Of a stretch of DNA of 64,000 nt, positions 32,964 through 41,511 are shown piece after piece. The stretch is from Streptomyces sp. V4I2. GTDB taxonomy: Bacteria; Actinomycetota; Actinomycetes; Streptomycetales; Streptomycetaceae. The translations under genes and the position numbers were made by a program. The notes beneath the pieces are model-generated. The model was not told the origin of the DNA. It ran no database searches and saw only the letters and a program-made list of their open reading frames with translations. Location: positions 8,308,001 through 8,372,000 of the forward strand of contig NZ_JAUSZM010000003.1 in assembly GCF_030817655.1 (NCBI RefSeq). The letters are read 5' to 3'. Numbering within the stretch: position 1 is the first letter of the stretch; every line of letters begins with the position of its first letter.

Positions 32964-34283
32964 TCAGCCGATCGGCGCGTACAGCACTCCCAGCTTGTCG
33001 ACCTCGGTGCCCGCCCGCCCGGTGAAGCCGACGATCTGCCAGCCGGACGGGGCCGTGAAGGTCTTCGTCGCCGTGGTGGCCGTGCCGGAGGAGAGAGTGC
33101 GGCCCTTGTCCGTGGTGAACGCCGCCGAGAAGAGCCTGGTGCGGCCGTCCTTCTGGCCCTGTGTCAGCTTCACCGAGGTGAGGTGCTCGCCCGACGCGAG
33201 CGTCAGGGACGTGGCCGTGCCGCCCGTGCCGCCGTGGGAGAGCGTCGTACCGCCGTCGTGGGTGAGGGACACCGCGTCCAGGCGGGAGGCGCCGCGCAGC
33301 GTCAGCGTGCGCGGGGACGGGGTCGCGGGCAGGTCGTCCGCGTCGTTGAAGGCCGTGCCGTGCGGGCCGCCGAAGAAGTCGCTCGCCTTCAGGGACGAGT
33401 TGAGGGTGTAGGAGAAGTCGACCGTGTGCGGGAAGTGGTCGGAGAGGTTGCCGCCGGCGGAGTCCAGGAAGGACGCCCACTCGTTGTTGTAGCGGGTGGC
33501 GTTCAGGGACAGCAGCTTGCTGCCGCGGTAGAGGACCTTGTCCACCACCTCGCAGTCATTGGTCGGGGCCGTCGTCGGGCACACCAGCGCGTCGGCGCCC
33601 TGCGCCGGTGCCGTACCGCCCTTCACCAGCTTGACCCACGGGTCCGTCAGGCCGTTCTCCTCTACCAGTGTGCGGATGTTGTCGCCCGCGCGGGTGTACC
33701 GGGTATTGGTGTCACCCATCACGAGCACCGCGTTGCCGGACGAGTTCGCCTGGATGAAGTCCGACAGCTGCTCCACGTTGGCGCGGCGCGCCGCCAGTGC
33801 GTCATCCGTCGCGTCGGCGTTCGTGTGGACGTTGTACAGGTCCACGAAGACGCCCTCGGCGAGCCGCACCCGCGCCAGGGAAAAGCCCTTGGGAGTCAGG
33901 CAGTTGGTGCCCGTGCAGGCGTTCCACTTCACCCGCTCGAAGTCCTCGAAGGGGTGGTCCGAGAGCGTGTTGAGGCCGTCGCCGAAGGGCACACCGCCGC
34001 TGGTCGCGGTGCGGTACGGGTGGTTGTCGCCCGCGTACAGGGCCGCGTGGTAGTTGAAGTCCTCCTGGACGTTCACGAGGTCGTATGCCGCCAGGCGCGG
34101 GGAGATCAGGGGAGTGTTCGTCTCCGGGTTGCCGGAGCTGAGGCCCTCGGGGAGGCCCGCGACGTTGTACGTGAGGACGTTGAACGTGCCCGAGGTGGCC
34201 GCTGCCGCGGGTGTCGCGCCGGTGGTGGCGAGGCCGGTCACGGCCAGGGCGGCGGCCGCGAGGGTGCCGATGAGTCGTCTCAT
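32964..34283 (-). CDS. Secreted endonuclease/exonuclease/phosphatase-fold enzyme with jacalin-like lectin domain
   Basis: A 439-residue exported protein. After a Sec signal ending near AAA, residues about 35-300 form the EEP fold: LTYNVAGLPEG, LVNVQEDFNYH (metal Glu), NVHTNADA, VLVMGDTNTRY (Asp/Asn pair) and GGNLSDHFPHTVDF (SDH catalytic His). This set resembles bacterial sphingomyelinase-type phosphodiesterases. The last about 120 residues look like a jacalin-type beta-prism lectin (LDAVSLTHDGGTTLSHGGTGG, GFTGRAGTEVDKLGVLYAPIG), which probably targets the enzyme to glycans. Confidence 0.87.
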   Translation of the reverse strand: MRRLIGTLAAAALAVTGLATTGATPAAAATSGTFNVLTYNVAGLPEGLSSGNPETNTPLISPRLAAYDLVNVQEDFNYHAALYAGDNHPYRTATSGGVPFGDGLNTLSDHPFEDFERVKWNACTGTNCLTPKGFSLARVRLAEGVFVDLYNVHTNADATDDALAARRANVEQLSDFIQANSSGNAVLVMGDTNTRYTRAGDNIRTLVEENGLTDPWVKLVKGGTAPAQGADALVCPTTAPTNDCEVVDKVLYRGSKLLSLNATRYNNEWASFLDSAGGNLSDHFPHTVDFSYTLNSSLKASDFFGGPHGTAFNDADDLPATPSPRTLTLRGASRLDAVSLTHDGGTTLSHGGTGGTATSLTLASGEHLTSVKLTQGQKDGRTRLFSAAFTTDKGRTLSSGTATTATKTFTAPSGWQIVGFTGRAGTEVDKLGVLYAPIG

Positions 34284-34932
34284 GGTGGGGGTGTCTCTCC
34301 GGTCGGAGGGCGGGGGACTTGAGGAGGACTGAAGGTGAACGCTGCTCAGGTTCACCGTCAACCAGTGTGACCGGCAAGGACAGTTGGGGAAACAGTGAGG
34401 GACGAGGTGACCTGCCGTGCCCGGGTCGGCCGCCGCTCACCTCCTGGTCATGGACGGTTCATGTTTCGCCTCGATCCTCCACACGCGGCGCAGTGGTGCC
34501 GCGAAGGCAGTGCGCGGGGACCGGCCGCGGGTCGCCCTGTCGTTCACCTTCCCGTCCGAACCGCTCCTGCGCACCGCCCGGGAGCGGCTCGCGGCCGGGG
34601 AGTACGACGTGTCGCCCGGCGCCCCCGACATCGCGGGCCGCGCGTGACCGTGCTCGGTGTCCCGGGTCAACCGGCCCCGGACACCCGCATGGTGACGTGG
34701 GATCACGTGCGCCCGCAGTGGCAGCAGGGCGAACTGGTCCTCACCGCCATGGCCGCCGTGGGCGGCACACTGGTCCCCTTCGAGGTCCCGGCCCCGACAC
34801 CGTGCTGTGCGGACCACTGACGCACGGGCGCGCTGTGGAGGGAGCCGGGGATGCGCGTGCGGTTCATTCGTCTGCGGGTCACCGCAGGGCAGCCGTAAGG
34901 TTGCCGGGTCCAGGACGAGGGGGAGGGGCCGC
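34284..34932. other. Intergenic stretch with two doubtful short ORFs
   Basis: No gene in this 649-bp stretch can be called firmly. Two plus-strand frames, 34417-34647 (76 codons) and 34644-34820 (from a GTG overlapping the previous stop as GTGA), have codon use like real genes (VALSFTFPSEPLLRTARERL and TRMVTWDHVRPQWQQGELVL), but neither shows a ribosome site or a family I recognise. They could be a small operon pair or one decayed gene split by a frameshift. The rest holds the promoter of the lectin-fusion gene and the GGGGGAGGGG ribosome site of the next gene. Confidence 0.35.
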
Positions 34933-36267
34933 TTGGCGTACGAGGCGCAGCGCGACGAGGGGGAACCGGGCAGCTCGACTCCACGCCCACGACGCATCGA
35001 CCCGCCGCCCTCCCACGGTCGTCCCCTCTGGCGGCAACGGAACTTCGGCATCTTCTGGGCCGCGCAGACCCTCTCCGTCCTCGGCGACTCCTTCGCCCTG
35101 ATCGCCCTGCCCCTGCTGGTCCTCCAGGCCACCGGCTCCCTTGCCCGGATGGGCCTGCTCACGGCGGTCGGCGGGGCCGCCTCGGTGCTGGCGGCGGTGT
35201 TCGCCGGGGCCGTGGTGGACCGGGTCGACCGTCGTCGGCTGCTCATCGCCTGCGACCTGGTGCGCATGGTGCTGTACGGCGTGATTCCGCTGGTGTGGCT
35301 GTTCGGGCCGCAGGTCTGGCTGCTGTACGGCGTGCTGCCGCTGTGCGAGGCCGTCGGGATGCTGTTCGCCGTCGGTTATGTCACCGTCGTGCGCAGTCTG
35401 GTCGGCACCGAGCGGCTCACCGAGGCCAACGGCCGGCTGAACGCGACCGCCGCCGCGGCGGGTGTCCTCGGCCCGCTGTGCGCGGGACTCGTCGCCGCGT
35501 GGACCGGCCCGGCCGCCGCGGTGGGGGTGGACGCGGCCAGCTTCGGGGTGTCGGCCGTCTGCATGCTGTTCGTACGGTTCGCCCCGCGCGCCGGTGACGA
35601 CGGCGGCCCGGCCGAGAAGGCCGAGAAGGCGAGCCTGTGGCAGGACCTGCGGATCGGGGTGTCCTTCCTGTACGGCCACCCCGTGCTGCGCTCCCTGACC
35701 GCCCTGCTGTTCGTGTTCAGCTTCCTCACCCTCGGCATGACCGACTTGGTCATCTACCACGTCAAGCACGACCTCGGCCACGACGACGGCACGGTCGGCA
35801 CCGTGATGGCCGTCGGCGCCCTCGGCACCATCACCGGCGCCCTGCTGGTGGCCCGGATCCGCCGCGGGCTCGGCTTCGGGCCGACCTGGACCGGAGCGGT
35901 CGCGGTGAGCGGGCTGGCGTTCGCCGGACTGGGCTGGGCGCGCGACGTGTCCGTCGTCGCGGCACTGAGCGCGGCGTTCCTCGCCTGCGGCGGCATCGCG
36001 GGCACCTGCTCCATGTCACTGCGCCAGGAGGTCACCCCGGAACCGCTGCTGGGCCGTGTGACCGCCGCGTTCTGGACCCTCCAGTACTCCGCGGCCCCGA
36101 TCGGCGCGGCCGTCCTGACCTGGGCGGCCGAACGCCGTGGCACCGCACCGGTCGGGCTGGTCGCCGGCGCCTGCTGCGTACTGATCGCGGTGGTCGCGCT
36201 GTTCACGCCCATACGGCGGTCCGGAGCCGGGAAACCGCCGGCTCCGTCAGCTCCTTCGCCCGGGTAG
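34933..36267 (+). CDS. MFS transporter (12-TM, DHA3-like)
   Basis: A 444-residue major facilitator with about 12 helices. It has FWAAQTLSVLGDSFALIALPLLVLQ as helix 1-2 region, the A-like loop GAVVDRVDRRRLLIACDLVRM, and a central cytoplasmic loop (GDDGGPAEKAEKASLWQDLR). I chose the TTG at 34933 because GGGGGAGGGG lies just upstream; the first ATG-like alternatives are poorly placed. It resembles the macrolide/enterobactin exporter branch. Its last 21 bp overlap the end of the convergent MFS gene. Substrate unknown. Confidence 0.87.
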   Translation: MAYEAQRDEGEPGSSTPRPRRIDPPPSHGRPLWRQRNFGIFWAAQTLSVLGDSFALIALPLLVLQATGSLARMGLLTAVGGAASVLAAVFAGAVVDRVDRRRLLIACDLVRMVLYGVIPLVWLFGPQVWLLYGVLPLCEAVGMLFAVGYVTVVRSLVGTERLTEANGRLNATAAAAGVLGPLCAGLVAAWTGPAAAVGVDAASFGVSAVCMLFVRFAPRAGDDGGPAEKAEKASLWQDLRIGVSFLYGHPVLRSLTALLFVFSFLTLGMTDLVIYHVKHDLGHDDGTVGTVMAVGALGTITGALLVARIRRGLGFGPTWTGAVAVSGLAFAGLGWARDVSVVAALSAAFLACGGIAGTCSMSLRQEVTPEPLLGRVTAAFWTLQYSAAPIGAAVLTWAAERRGTAPVGLVAGACCVLIAVVALFTPIRRSGAGKPPAPSAPSPG

Positions 36268-37650
36268 GAGTGCCGCCGGCAGCAGCGCCAGGGCGAGCAG
36301 GCCCGCCGCCACCGCGTACGCGACCCGGAAGCCGGCGGGGTCGGCGCCCGTCGAGCCCAGCACCACGGAGATCAGGGCCGTTCCGACCGACGCCCACACC
36401 TGCGCGTTGATGCTCAGCGCGGTGCTCGCCGCGGCCATGCGGTCCTTCGGCAGGTCACGGCTCGCCGTCGTCATCGTCGGCATCAGGACCATGCCGGAGC
36501 CGACGCCCATCACCATCCCCGCGCCGACGAGGCGCCAGGCCGGCACGTCGGCCTCGCCGATCTGCAGCGCGGTCAGCGCCATGCCGAGCGCCCCGACCAC
36601 TGTCCCGGCCGCGATCAGCCGTCGCGGCGACACCTTGTCGATGCGGCGCGCGGCGACCTGCATGGTGATGCCGACGGTGAGCCCGACCGGCGCGCCCAGC
36701 AGACCGGTCACCGTCGCGCTCGTGTCCCGCACCTGCTGCCAGTACACGGGGTAGAGCAGCATCGACCCGAAGTAGCCGCAGGTGAACAGCGCGAGCGTGC
36801 CGATGCCGACGGCGAACGTGCGGTCGCCCAGCAGCCGGAGGTCCAGCAGCGGGTCCCGGGCGGTCAGCGCACGCCGTACGAAGGCGGCGACGAGCGCGAC
36901 ACCCGTGAGGGTCGGCAGGAGTGCGCCGTACGAGGTGAAGTCGCCCCGCTCACCGCCCCGCGCCAGCCCGAACAGCAGCAGGGCGAGGCCCGGCGAGAGC
37001 GTCAGCAGGCCCGGGACGTCCAGCGCGGGCGGCTCGGCCCGGGGCTCATCGGGGCGCAGCAACCTCGCCGCGAGCACCAACGCCACCGCTCCGACGGGCA
37101 GGTTGACGAGGAAGATCCAGTGCCAGGACGCGGCGTCGAGCAGCCAGCCGCCGAGCACCGGCCCGGTCACCGGGCCGACCAGGATCGGCAGGCCGAGCAG
37201 GGCCATGGACCGCCCGAGCCGGTCCCGGTCGGCGATGCGCATCACCATCGCCATGCCGACGGGCATCAGCAGCCCGCCGCCCAGGCCCTGCACCGCACGG
37301 AACGCGATCAGGCTCGGCGCGTCCCAGGCGAAGGCCGCGAGCAGTGAGCCGAGCGTGAAGAGCACCAGGGCGGTCAGATAGGTGCGCTTGGCGCCGATAC
37401 GGCCCATCGCCCAGGCCGCGGTCGGGATGACGGCCGCGAGGGCGAGCGTGTACGCGGTGGCGGTCCACTGGATCGTCTCCAGCGGGGCGTGGAACGCCTC
37501 GGAGAGGCTGCCCAGCGCCACGTTGACGATCGTCATGTCGAGCACGGACATCACCGAGCCGATGACGACGACGGCGATGGTGCGGTGGAGGGTCTTCGCG
37601 GCGGCCCGGGAGTCCTCGGACGGCGCTTCGACGGCCGGCGTGGTGGTCAT
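36247..37650 (-). CDS. MFS drug-efflux transporter (14-TM, DHA2/EmrB-QacA type)
   Basis: A 467-residue exporter with about 14 membrane helices. Typical signatures are SVMSVLDMTIVNVALGSL in helix 1 (motif D1), GRIGAKRTYLTALVLFTLGS (motif A) and LGLPILVGPVTGPVLGGWLL (motif C of antiporters). It is followed upstream on the same strand by an NADPH-FMN reductase 15 bp away, so the two are probably co-transcribed and controlled by the divergent TetR gene at 38450 through the palindromes at 38353-38390. Confidence 0.92.
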   Translation of the reverse strand: MTTTPAVEAPSEDSRAAAKTLHRTIAVVVIGSVMSVLDMTIVNVALGSLSEAFHAPLETIQWTATAYTLALAAVIPTAAWAMGRIGAKRTYLTALVLFTLGSLLAAFAWDAPSLIAFRAVQGLGGGLLMPVGMAMVMRIADRDRLGRSMALLGLPILVGPVTGPVLGGWLLDAASWHWIFLVNLPVGAVALVLAARLLRPDEPRAEPPALDVPGLLTLSPGLALLLFGLARGGERGDFTSYGALLPTLTGVALVAAFVRRALTARDPLLDLRLLGDRTFAVGIGTLALFTCGYFGSMLLYPVYWQQVRDTSATVTGLLGAPVGLTVGITMQVAARRIDKVSPRRLIAAGTVVGALGMALTALQIGEADVPAWRLVGAGMVMGVGSGMVLMPTMTTASRDLPKDRMAAASTALSINAQVWASVGTALISVVLGSTGADPAGFRVAYAVAAGLLALALLPAALLPGRRS

Positions 37651-37665
37651 TCCCCCGTACCCCCG

Positions 37666-38295
37666 TCAGCCCTCGTACGGGCGGGTCGCACGGGCCGACC
37701 GCAACGCCCGCCCCCACCAGGACAGTTGGCCGAGCATGCCCTTCGCGGCGCTCTCGCACACGGCCGGGTCGCGCGGGGTCCCGTCCTCCGTGAGGCCGGA
37801 CCACGGGCCGTGCAGGCTGACGGAGTCGCGCACCGTCATGGCGTGCAACTCGGCGAAGATCAGCCGGAGTTGCTCGACCGCGCGCAGACCGCCGGAGAGG
37901 CCGCCGTAGGAGACGAAGCCGACGGGCTTGGCGTGCCATTCGCCGCGGTGCCAGTCGATGAAGTTCTTCAGGGCCGCCGGGAAGCTGTGGTTGTACTCGG
38001 GCGTGACGACGACGAAGGCGTCCGCGGCGGCCAGCCGTGGTGTGACCTCGGCCAGCGCGGCGGCGGCCTCGGGGCTCGGCGTCCGGCCCCAGCCCGGCAT
38101 GGCGAGCGGCAGTTCGACGTCGACGAGGTCGATGACGTCCAGTTCCAGGTCGGCGGCTCCCTTGGCGGCGCCGACGAACCAGTCGGTGACGGCACCTCCC
38201 GCGCGGCCCTCGCGGATGCTGCCGATGATCACGGCGACGCGCAGCGGAGTGTCCTCGCGGGCGACGGGAGCGGGCACGGCTTCGGTGACAGGCAT
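37666..38295 (-). CDS. NADPH-dependent FMN reductase
   Basis: A 209-residue flavodoxin-fold enzyme that reduces FMN, quinones or azo compounds with NAD(P)H. It has the FMN-phosphate loop VIIGSIREGRAGGAV near residue 25 and VVVTPEYNHSFPAALKNFIDW, both diagnostic of the family. The ATG at 38295 follows GAGGGG. It leads a two-gene unit with the DHA2 exporter, and the divergent TetR gene suggests induction by toxic or redox-active small molecules. Confidence 0.92.
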   Translation of the reverse strand: MPVTEAVPAPVAREDTPLRVAVIIGSIREGRAGGAVTDWFVGAAKGAADLELDVIDLVDVELPLAMPGWGRTPSPEAAAALAEVTPRLAAADAFVVVTPEYNHSFPAALKNFIDWHRGEWHAKPVGFVSYGGLSGGLRAVEQLRLIFAELHAMTVRDSVSLHGPWSGLTEDGTPRDPAVCESAAKGMLGQLSWWGRALRSARATRPYEG

Positions 38296-38352
38296 GGTGG
38301 TATCCCCTCGTGAGCGGGGGCGACCGCCCGGTGCGGCCCCCCTCCGGTAAAC

Positions 38353-38390
38353 TACAACGAGCGTTGTAAAAATTACAACGCTCGTTGTAA
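38353..38390. promoter_or_regulatory. Double TetR operator between reductase and TetR genes
   Basis: Two palindromes, TACAACG-AG-CGTTGTA (38353-38368) and TTACAACG-CT-CGTTGTAA (38373-38390), lie side by side. Together they also form one 17-bp inverted repeat (38353-38369 against 38373-38389) around AAA. The centre-to-centre distance is about 21 bp, two helical turns, suiting cooperative binding of two TetR dimers that control both divergent genes. Confidence 0.88.
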
Positions 38391-38449
38391 GTAGACGAAG
38401 AGACTCAAGAAAACACTCAAGAAGAGACCGAAGAGGCGAGGAGACGAGC

Positions 38450-39136
38450 GTGGGCACCAGCAACGACGCCTGGATGGACCGGTCCCGGCGCGAGGTCCCG
38501 CCCCGCAGACTGCAGAAGCAGATCGCGATGGCGGGCGCCGCCTGCACGGTCTTCGGCCGCGAGGGCTACACCCGCGCCTCGGTCGACGCGCTGGCGGCCG
38601 CGGCCGGCGTGTCCACGCGCACCCTCTACAACCACTTCCCGGGCGGCAAGGCCGACCTCTTCCGTACGGTCGTCAGCTGGACGTCGAGCGAGGTCAAGGA
38701 CGCCCAACTCGGCCGTCTCCACGCCCTGTTGGATCCCGCGAGCCCGCCCCGTCCCGAGGACCTGGAGCGCGATCTCGTCGCCCTCGCCCGGGCCTTCGTC
38801 GGCGTCATGGCCGAGTTCCCGGACCACTTCGCGCTCGTCCGGCACATCCACGCCGAGGCCGACCACGTGCCGCCCGAGGTTCTCCAGGCCTGGCAGGACG
38901 CCGGGCCGGGCCCGGTCGGCCGCGGGCTCGCCGACGCGATGGCGGGACTCGCCGCGGCCGGTCTGATCGACGTGCACGGCGACGCCGCCCTGACGGGGGT
39001 GCACTTCTCCGCTCTGACCTCCCACCAGATCGTGCAGCTCTCCCACTACGGCGTCCGCCCACTGCCCAAGGAGAGGACGGAGCAGCTGATCACGGCGGGT
39101 GTCGCGGCGTTCCTGCGGGCGTACCGGGCCGCGTGA
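38450..39136 (+). CDS. TetR-family regulator
   Basis: A 228-residue repressor. The HTH is ASVDALAAAAGVSTRTLYNHF (about residues 43-63), after the typical RLQKQIAMAGAACTVFGREG helix 1. The GTG at 38450 has GAGGAG at 38439-38444. It is divergent from the FMN reductase/DHA2 exporter unit, and the double palindrome between them is its probable operator. Confidence 0.93.
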   Translation: MGTSNDAWMDRSRREVPPRRLQKQIAMAGAACTVFGREGYTRASVDALAAAAGVSTRTLYNHFPGGKADLFRTVVSWTSSEVKDAQLGRLHALLDPASPPRPEDLERDLVALARAFVGVMAEFPDHFALVRHIHAEADHVPPEVLQAWQDAGPGPVGRGLADAMAGLAAAGLIDVHGDAALTGVHFSALTSHQIVQLSHYGVRPLPKERTEQLITAGVAAFLRAYRAA

Positions 39137-39271
39137 CCGGGGCGGCGCCCGCCCGGCCCCCGCCGGTCCTACCAACGCCACCTCACCCCGGCGAGTGGAC
39201 GTCTGCGGCCCAGTGGGCTCACCGGCCGGCCGGCCGCGCGAAGGGGACGTAGGGCATCCGGAAGCTGGGCG

Positions 39272-39484
39272 CATGACGGCAACTTCGGCAACGACCGCGC
39301 CGACGGCGGCTTCCAAGACGACACCCTCAACGGAGGCCCCGGCAACGACAACCTCATCGGCAACTCCGGCAACGACCGGCTCAACACCGTGGACAGCGTC
39401 TCGGGCAACGACACCGCCAACGGCGGCTCCGGCACGGACACCTGCACGACGGACTCCGGCGACATCCGAATCAGCTGCCCCTGA
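39272..39484 (+). pseudogene. Remnant of an RTX (calcium-binding repeat) protein gene
   Basis: Read from 39272 the frame gives HDGNFGNDRADGG, LNGGPGNDNLIGNSGNDRL and ANGGSGTDTCTTDSGD, then stops at 39482-39484. These are glycine/aspartate nonapeptide repeats of the RTX/hemolysin type that bind calcium outside the cell. The frame has no usable start codon and turns into unrelated sequence upstream, so I read it as the 3' end of a deleted gene. A different frame through the same DNA (39274-39494) has an ATG but a low-complexity Thr/Ala/Pro product, typical of out-of-frame reading. Confidence 0.6.
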
Positions 39485-39521
39485 CCGACCCTGACCGACC
39501 TGACCGACCCTGACGACACCA

Positions 39522-39548
39522 GGCCCGGACCGGCCACCGGTCCGGGCC
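39522..39548. terminator. Hairpin terminator between RTX remnant and MFS gene
   Basis: GGCCCGGACCGG (39522-39533) pairs perfectly with CCGGTCCGGGCC (39537-39548) around a 3-base loop. It lies beyond the stops of both converging reading frames and probably ends transcription from both sides. A short CTGACCGACC repeat precedes it (39481-39510). Confidence 0.7.
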
Positions 39549-39551
39549 GTC

Positions 39552-40709
39552 TCATGTCTCGCCGGCCATCCAGCGGGTGAGCACCGTCGCCCCCGCCGCC
39601 GCCACGACCAGCGCGACCAGAGCCGCCCGCAGACTCGCCGCCCCCGCCAGCAGACCCACCGCCGGACCCGCCATCAGAAAGCCCGGCCACTGGCCGATCG
39701 TGATCACGGACACCCCCTCGCCCGCCGGCACCCCCGGCTGCCGCCCGGCCAGCGCGATCAACGCCGGGAGCACGCAGGCGATGCCCAGCCCGGCCACGGT
39801 GAACCCGGCGACGGCGAGCGGCAGGGCCGGCCGGGCGATCACCAGGGCCGCGCCCAGTGCCGCGGTCAGCAGCGACAGCCGTACGAAGGGACCGCGGCCC
39901 AGCCGGGCCACGAACCGGTCGCCCAGCAGCCGGGCGACGAGGACCGCGACCGAGAAGCAGGTGTACGTCGCCGCGCCGAGCGCCGAGCCCGCGTCCAGGT
40001 AGTCGGCCGTGTACACCGAACTCCACTGCGAGGCCGAGCCCTCGACGAAGGAGGCGAGGAACGCGATGGAGGCGAGCAGCACCAGCTGGGGAGTGAACCG
40101 CTGCCGCACCGGCCGACGTCGCTCCTTGCCTTCCGCCGGGCTCCTCTCCTCGGGCAGCCACCTCGCCCAGGCCAGCAGCAGCGCACCGAGCACCGCGCTG
40201 CTGATCGCCATCTGGACGCCGGGGGAGACGCCGGTGGCCGCCGCGAGTGTGCCGAGGGCGCCGCCGGTCAGGACGCCGCTGCTGTAGGAGGCGTGGAAGC
40301 CCGACATCAGGGGCCTGCCCTGGTGGCGTTCCACGGCGACCGCGAGCGCGTTGACCGGCGTCGCCAGGAAGGTCGCCGACACGCCCCACACGGTCAGCCC
40401 CACCACCAGCGCGGGCACGGCCGAAGCCCCCGCCAGCACCGGCGCGTTGAGCAGCACGACGGCCGCTGCCGCCAGACTCAGCAGCCGGGTGCTGACCCGC
40501 CCGATGAGGACCGTGATCAGCACGATCGCCACCAGGTCCCCGGCCGCCGACGAACTGCTCAGCAGGCCCCACCGCGCGGTGTCCACGCCGACCTGGTCCC
40601 GGATCGCGGGGATACGGGCCATCCAGCCGCCCTGTGTGGCCCCGAGGACGACGAACACCAGGCTCACCGCGAGGCGCGGACGTAAGCCGGAGGCAGCGGC
40701 GCCCGTCAT
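39552..40709 (-). CDS. MFS transporter (YbjJ/sugar-efflux-like)
   Basis: A 385-residue, 12-helix major facilitator. The start of the protein, LAVSLVFVVLGATQGGWMARIPAIRD, and PLMSGFHASYSSGVLTGGALG in the middle match the YbjJ-like branch of the superfamily. The ATG at 40709 overlaps the stop of the preceding ABC permease as ATGA, so it is the last gene of the export operon 43319-39552. This coupling suggests a shared export role. Substrate unknown. Confidence 0.9.
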   Translation of the reverse strand: MTGAAASGLRPRLAVSLVFVVLGATQGGWMARIPAIRDQVGVDTARWGLLSSSSAAGDLVAIVLITVLIGRVSTRLLSLAAAAVVLLNAPVLAGASAVPALVVGLTVWGVSATFLATPVNALAVAVERHQGRPLMSGFHASYSSGVLTGGALGTLAAATGVSPGVQMAISSAVLGALLLAWARWLPEERSPAEGKERRRPVRQRFTPQLVLLASIAFLASFVEGSASQWSSVYTADYLDAGSALGAATYTCFSVAVLVARLLGDRFVARLGRGPFVRLSLLTAALGAALVIARPALPLAVAGFTVAGLGIACVLPALIALAGRQPGVPAGEGVSVITIGQWPGFLMAGPAVGLLAGAASLRAALVALVVAAAGATVLTRWMAGET

Positions 40710-41506
40710 CCGTTGACGCCCGTGTAGTGCCGCAGGCTCCACCGCCACAGCAGCCGCGACCCCAGGTACGCCAGCACGCCGAGGAGCGGGGAGGCCGCCG
40801 CCAGCCAGTAGGGGACGCCGGTGTCGTGGCCGTGCCCGGTGAGGACGGCGGCCGGGAAGTACGCGACGAACGCGAGCGGAAGGCCGTACGTCAGGAAGCC
40901 GCCCACCGCCTTGGGCAGCACGTTCAGCGGGTAGCTGCCGAAGGTGCCGAGGAGCTCCTCCAGCCAGCTGCCCCAGTAGTCGGCGGCCGGGTAACGGAGG
41001 GACGCGCAGGCCACCGCCGTGAACAGGGCCGCCTCCAGGAGCAGGCCGCCGAGCAGCGCGGCGATCAGGTACGCGATCCGGCCCGCCGTCCAGTCCAGGT
41101 CGCTGCGGCTGAGCGCGCCCGCCATCAGGCCCGCCGCCACCGTCAGGTCGCCGATCGCGTTGGTGGGAAAGACCCGCAGCTGTAGCTGACGGTGGACCGG
41201 CATCGGACGGACCAGATAGGTGTCGATCATCCCTTCCTGGATCTGCCGGCCGGCGCCGTGCAGCCGGCCCAGGAACAGCACGAACAACCCGTGCGCCAGC
41301 ATCCGCGTCGCCGGGATCAGCAGCACCTCCGAGCTGTCCCAGCCGCCCATCCCGGTGAACCGGGACAGCAGTACCGTCGCGAACACGATCACCGACACCT
41401 GCCAGATCGCGCCGATCGCGATCATCAGCAGGAACTCGGAACGGTATTCCAGCTGGGCACGGAAGTTGAGACGCGTGATGCGCCACACGATCCGGACGGC
41501 GTTCAT
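40706..41506 (-). CDS. ABC-2 type transporter permease, subunit 2
   Basis: A 266-residue integral membrane protein with about six helices of the ABC-2/DUF990-like permease type. It begins MNAVRIVWRITRLNFRAQLE, the usual amphipathic lead-in to helix 1, and has FVLFLGRLHGAGRQIQEGMIDTYLVRP split around residues 75-105, a conserved segment of this subgroup. It forms an exporter with the ATPase and the permease just upstream, from which it is separated by 5 bp. Confidence 0.9.
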   Translation of the reverse strand: MNAVRIVWRITRLNFRAQLEYRSEFLLMIAIGAIWQVSVIVFATVLLSRFTGMGGWDSSEVLLIPATRMLAHGLFVLFLGRLHGAGRQIQEGMIDTYLVRPMPVHRQLQLRVFPTNAIGDLTVAAGLMAGALSRSDLDWTAGRIAYLIAALLGGLLLEAALFTAVACASLRYPAADYWGSWLEELLGTFGSYPLNVLPKAVGGFLTYGLPLAFVAYFPAAVLTGHGHDTGVPYWLAAASPLLGVLAYLGSRLLWRWSLRHYTGVNG

Positions 41507-41511
41507 CGGCG

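Noticed and set aside
39274..39494. Thr/Ala/Pro-rich small protein over the RTX remnant
   Set aside because: The product is low-complexity and the RTX repeats in the neighbouring frame are far more meaningful.
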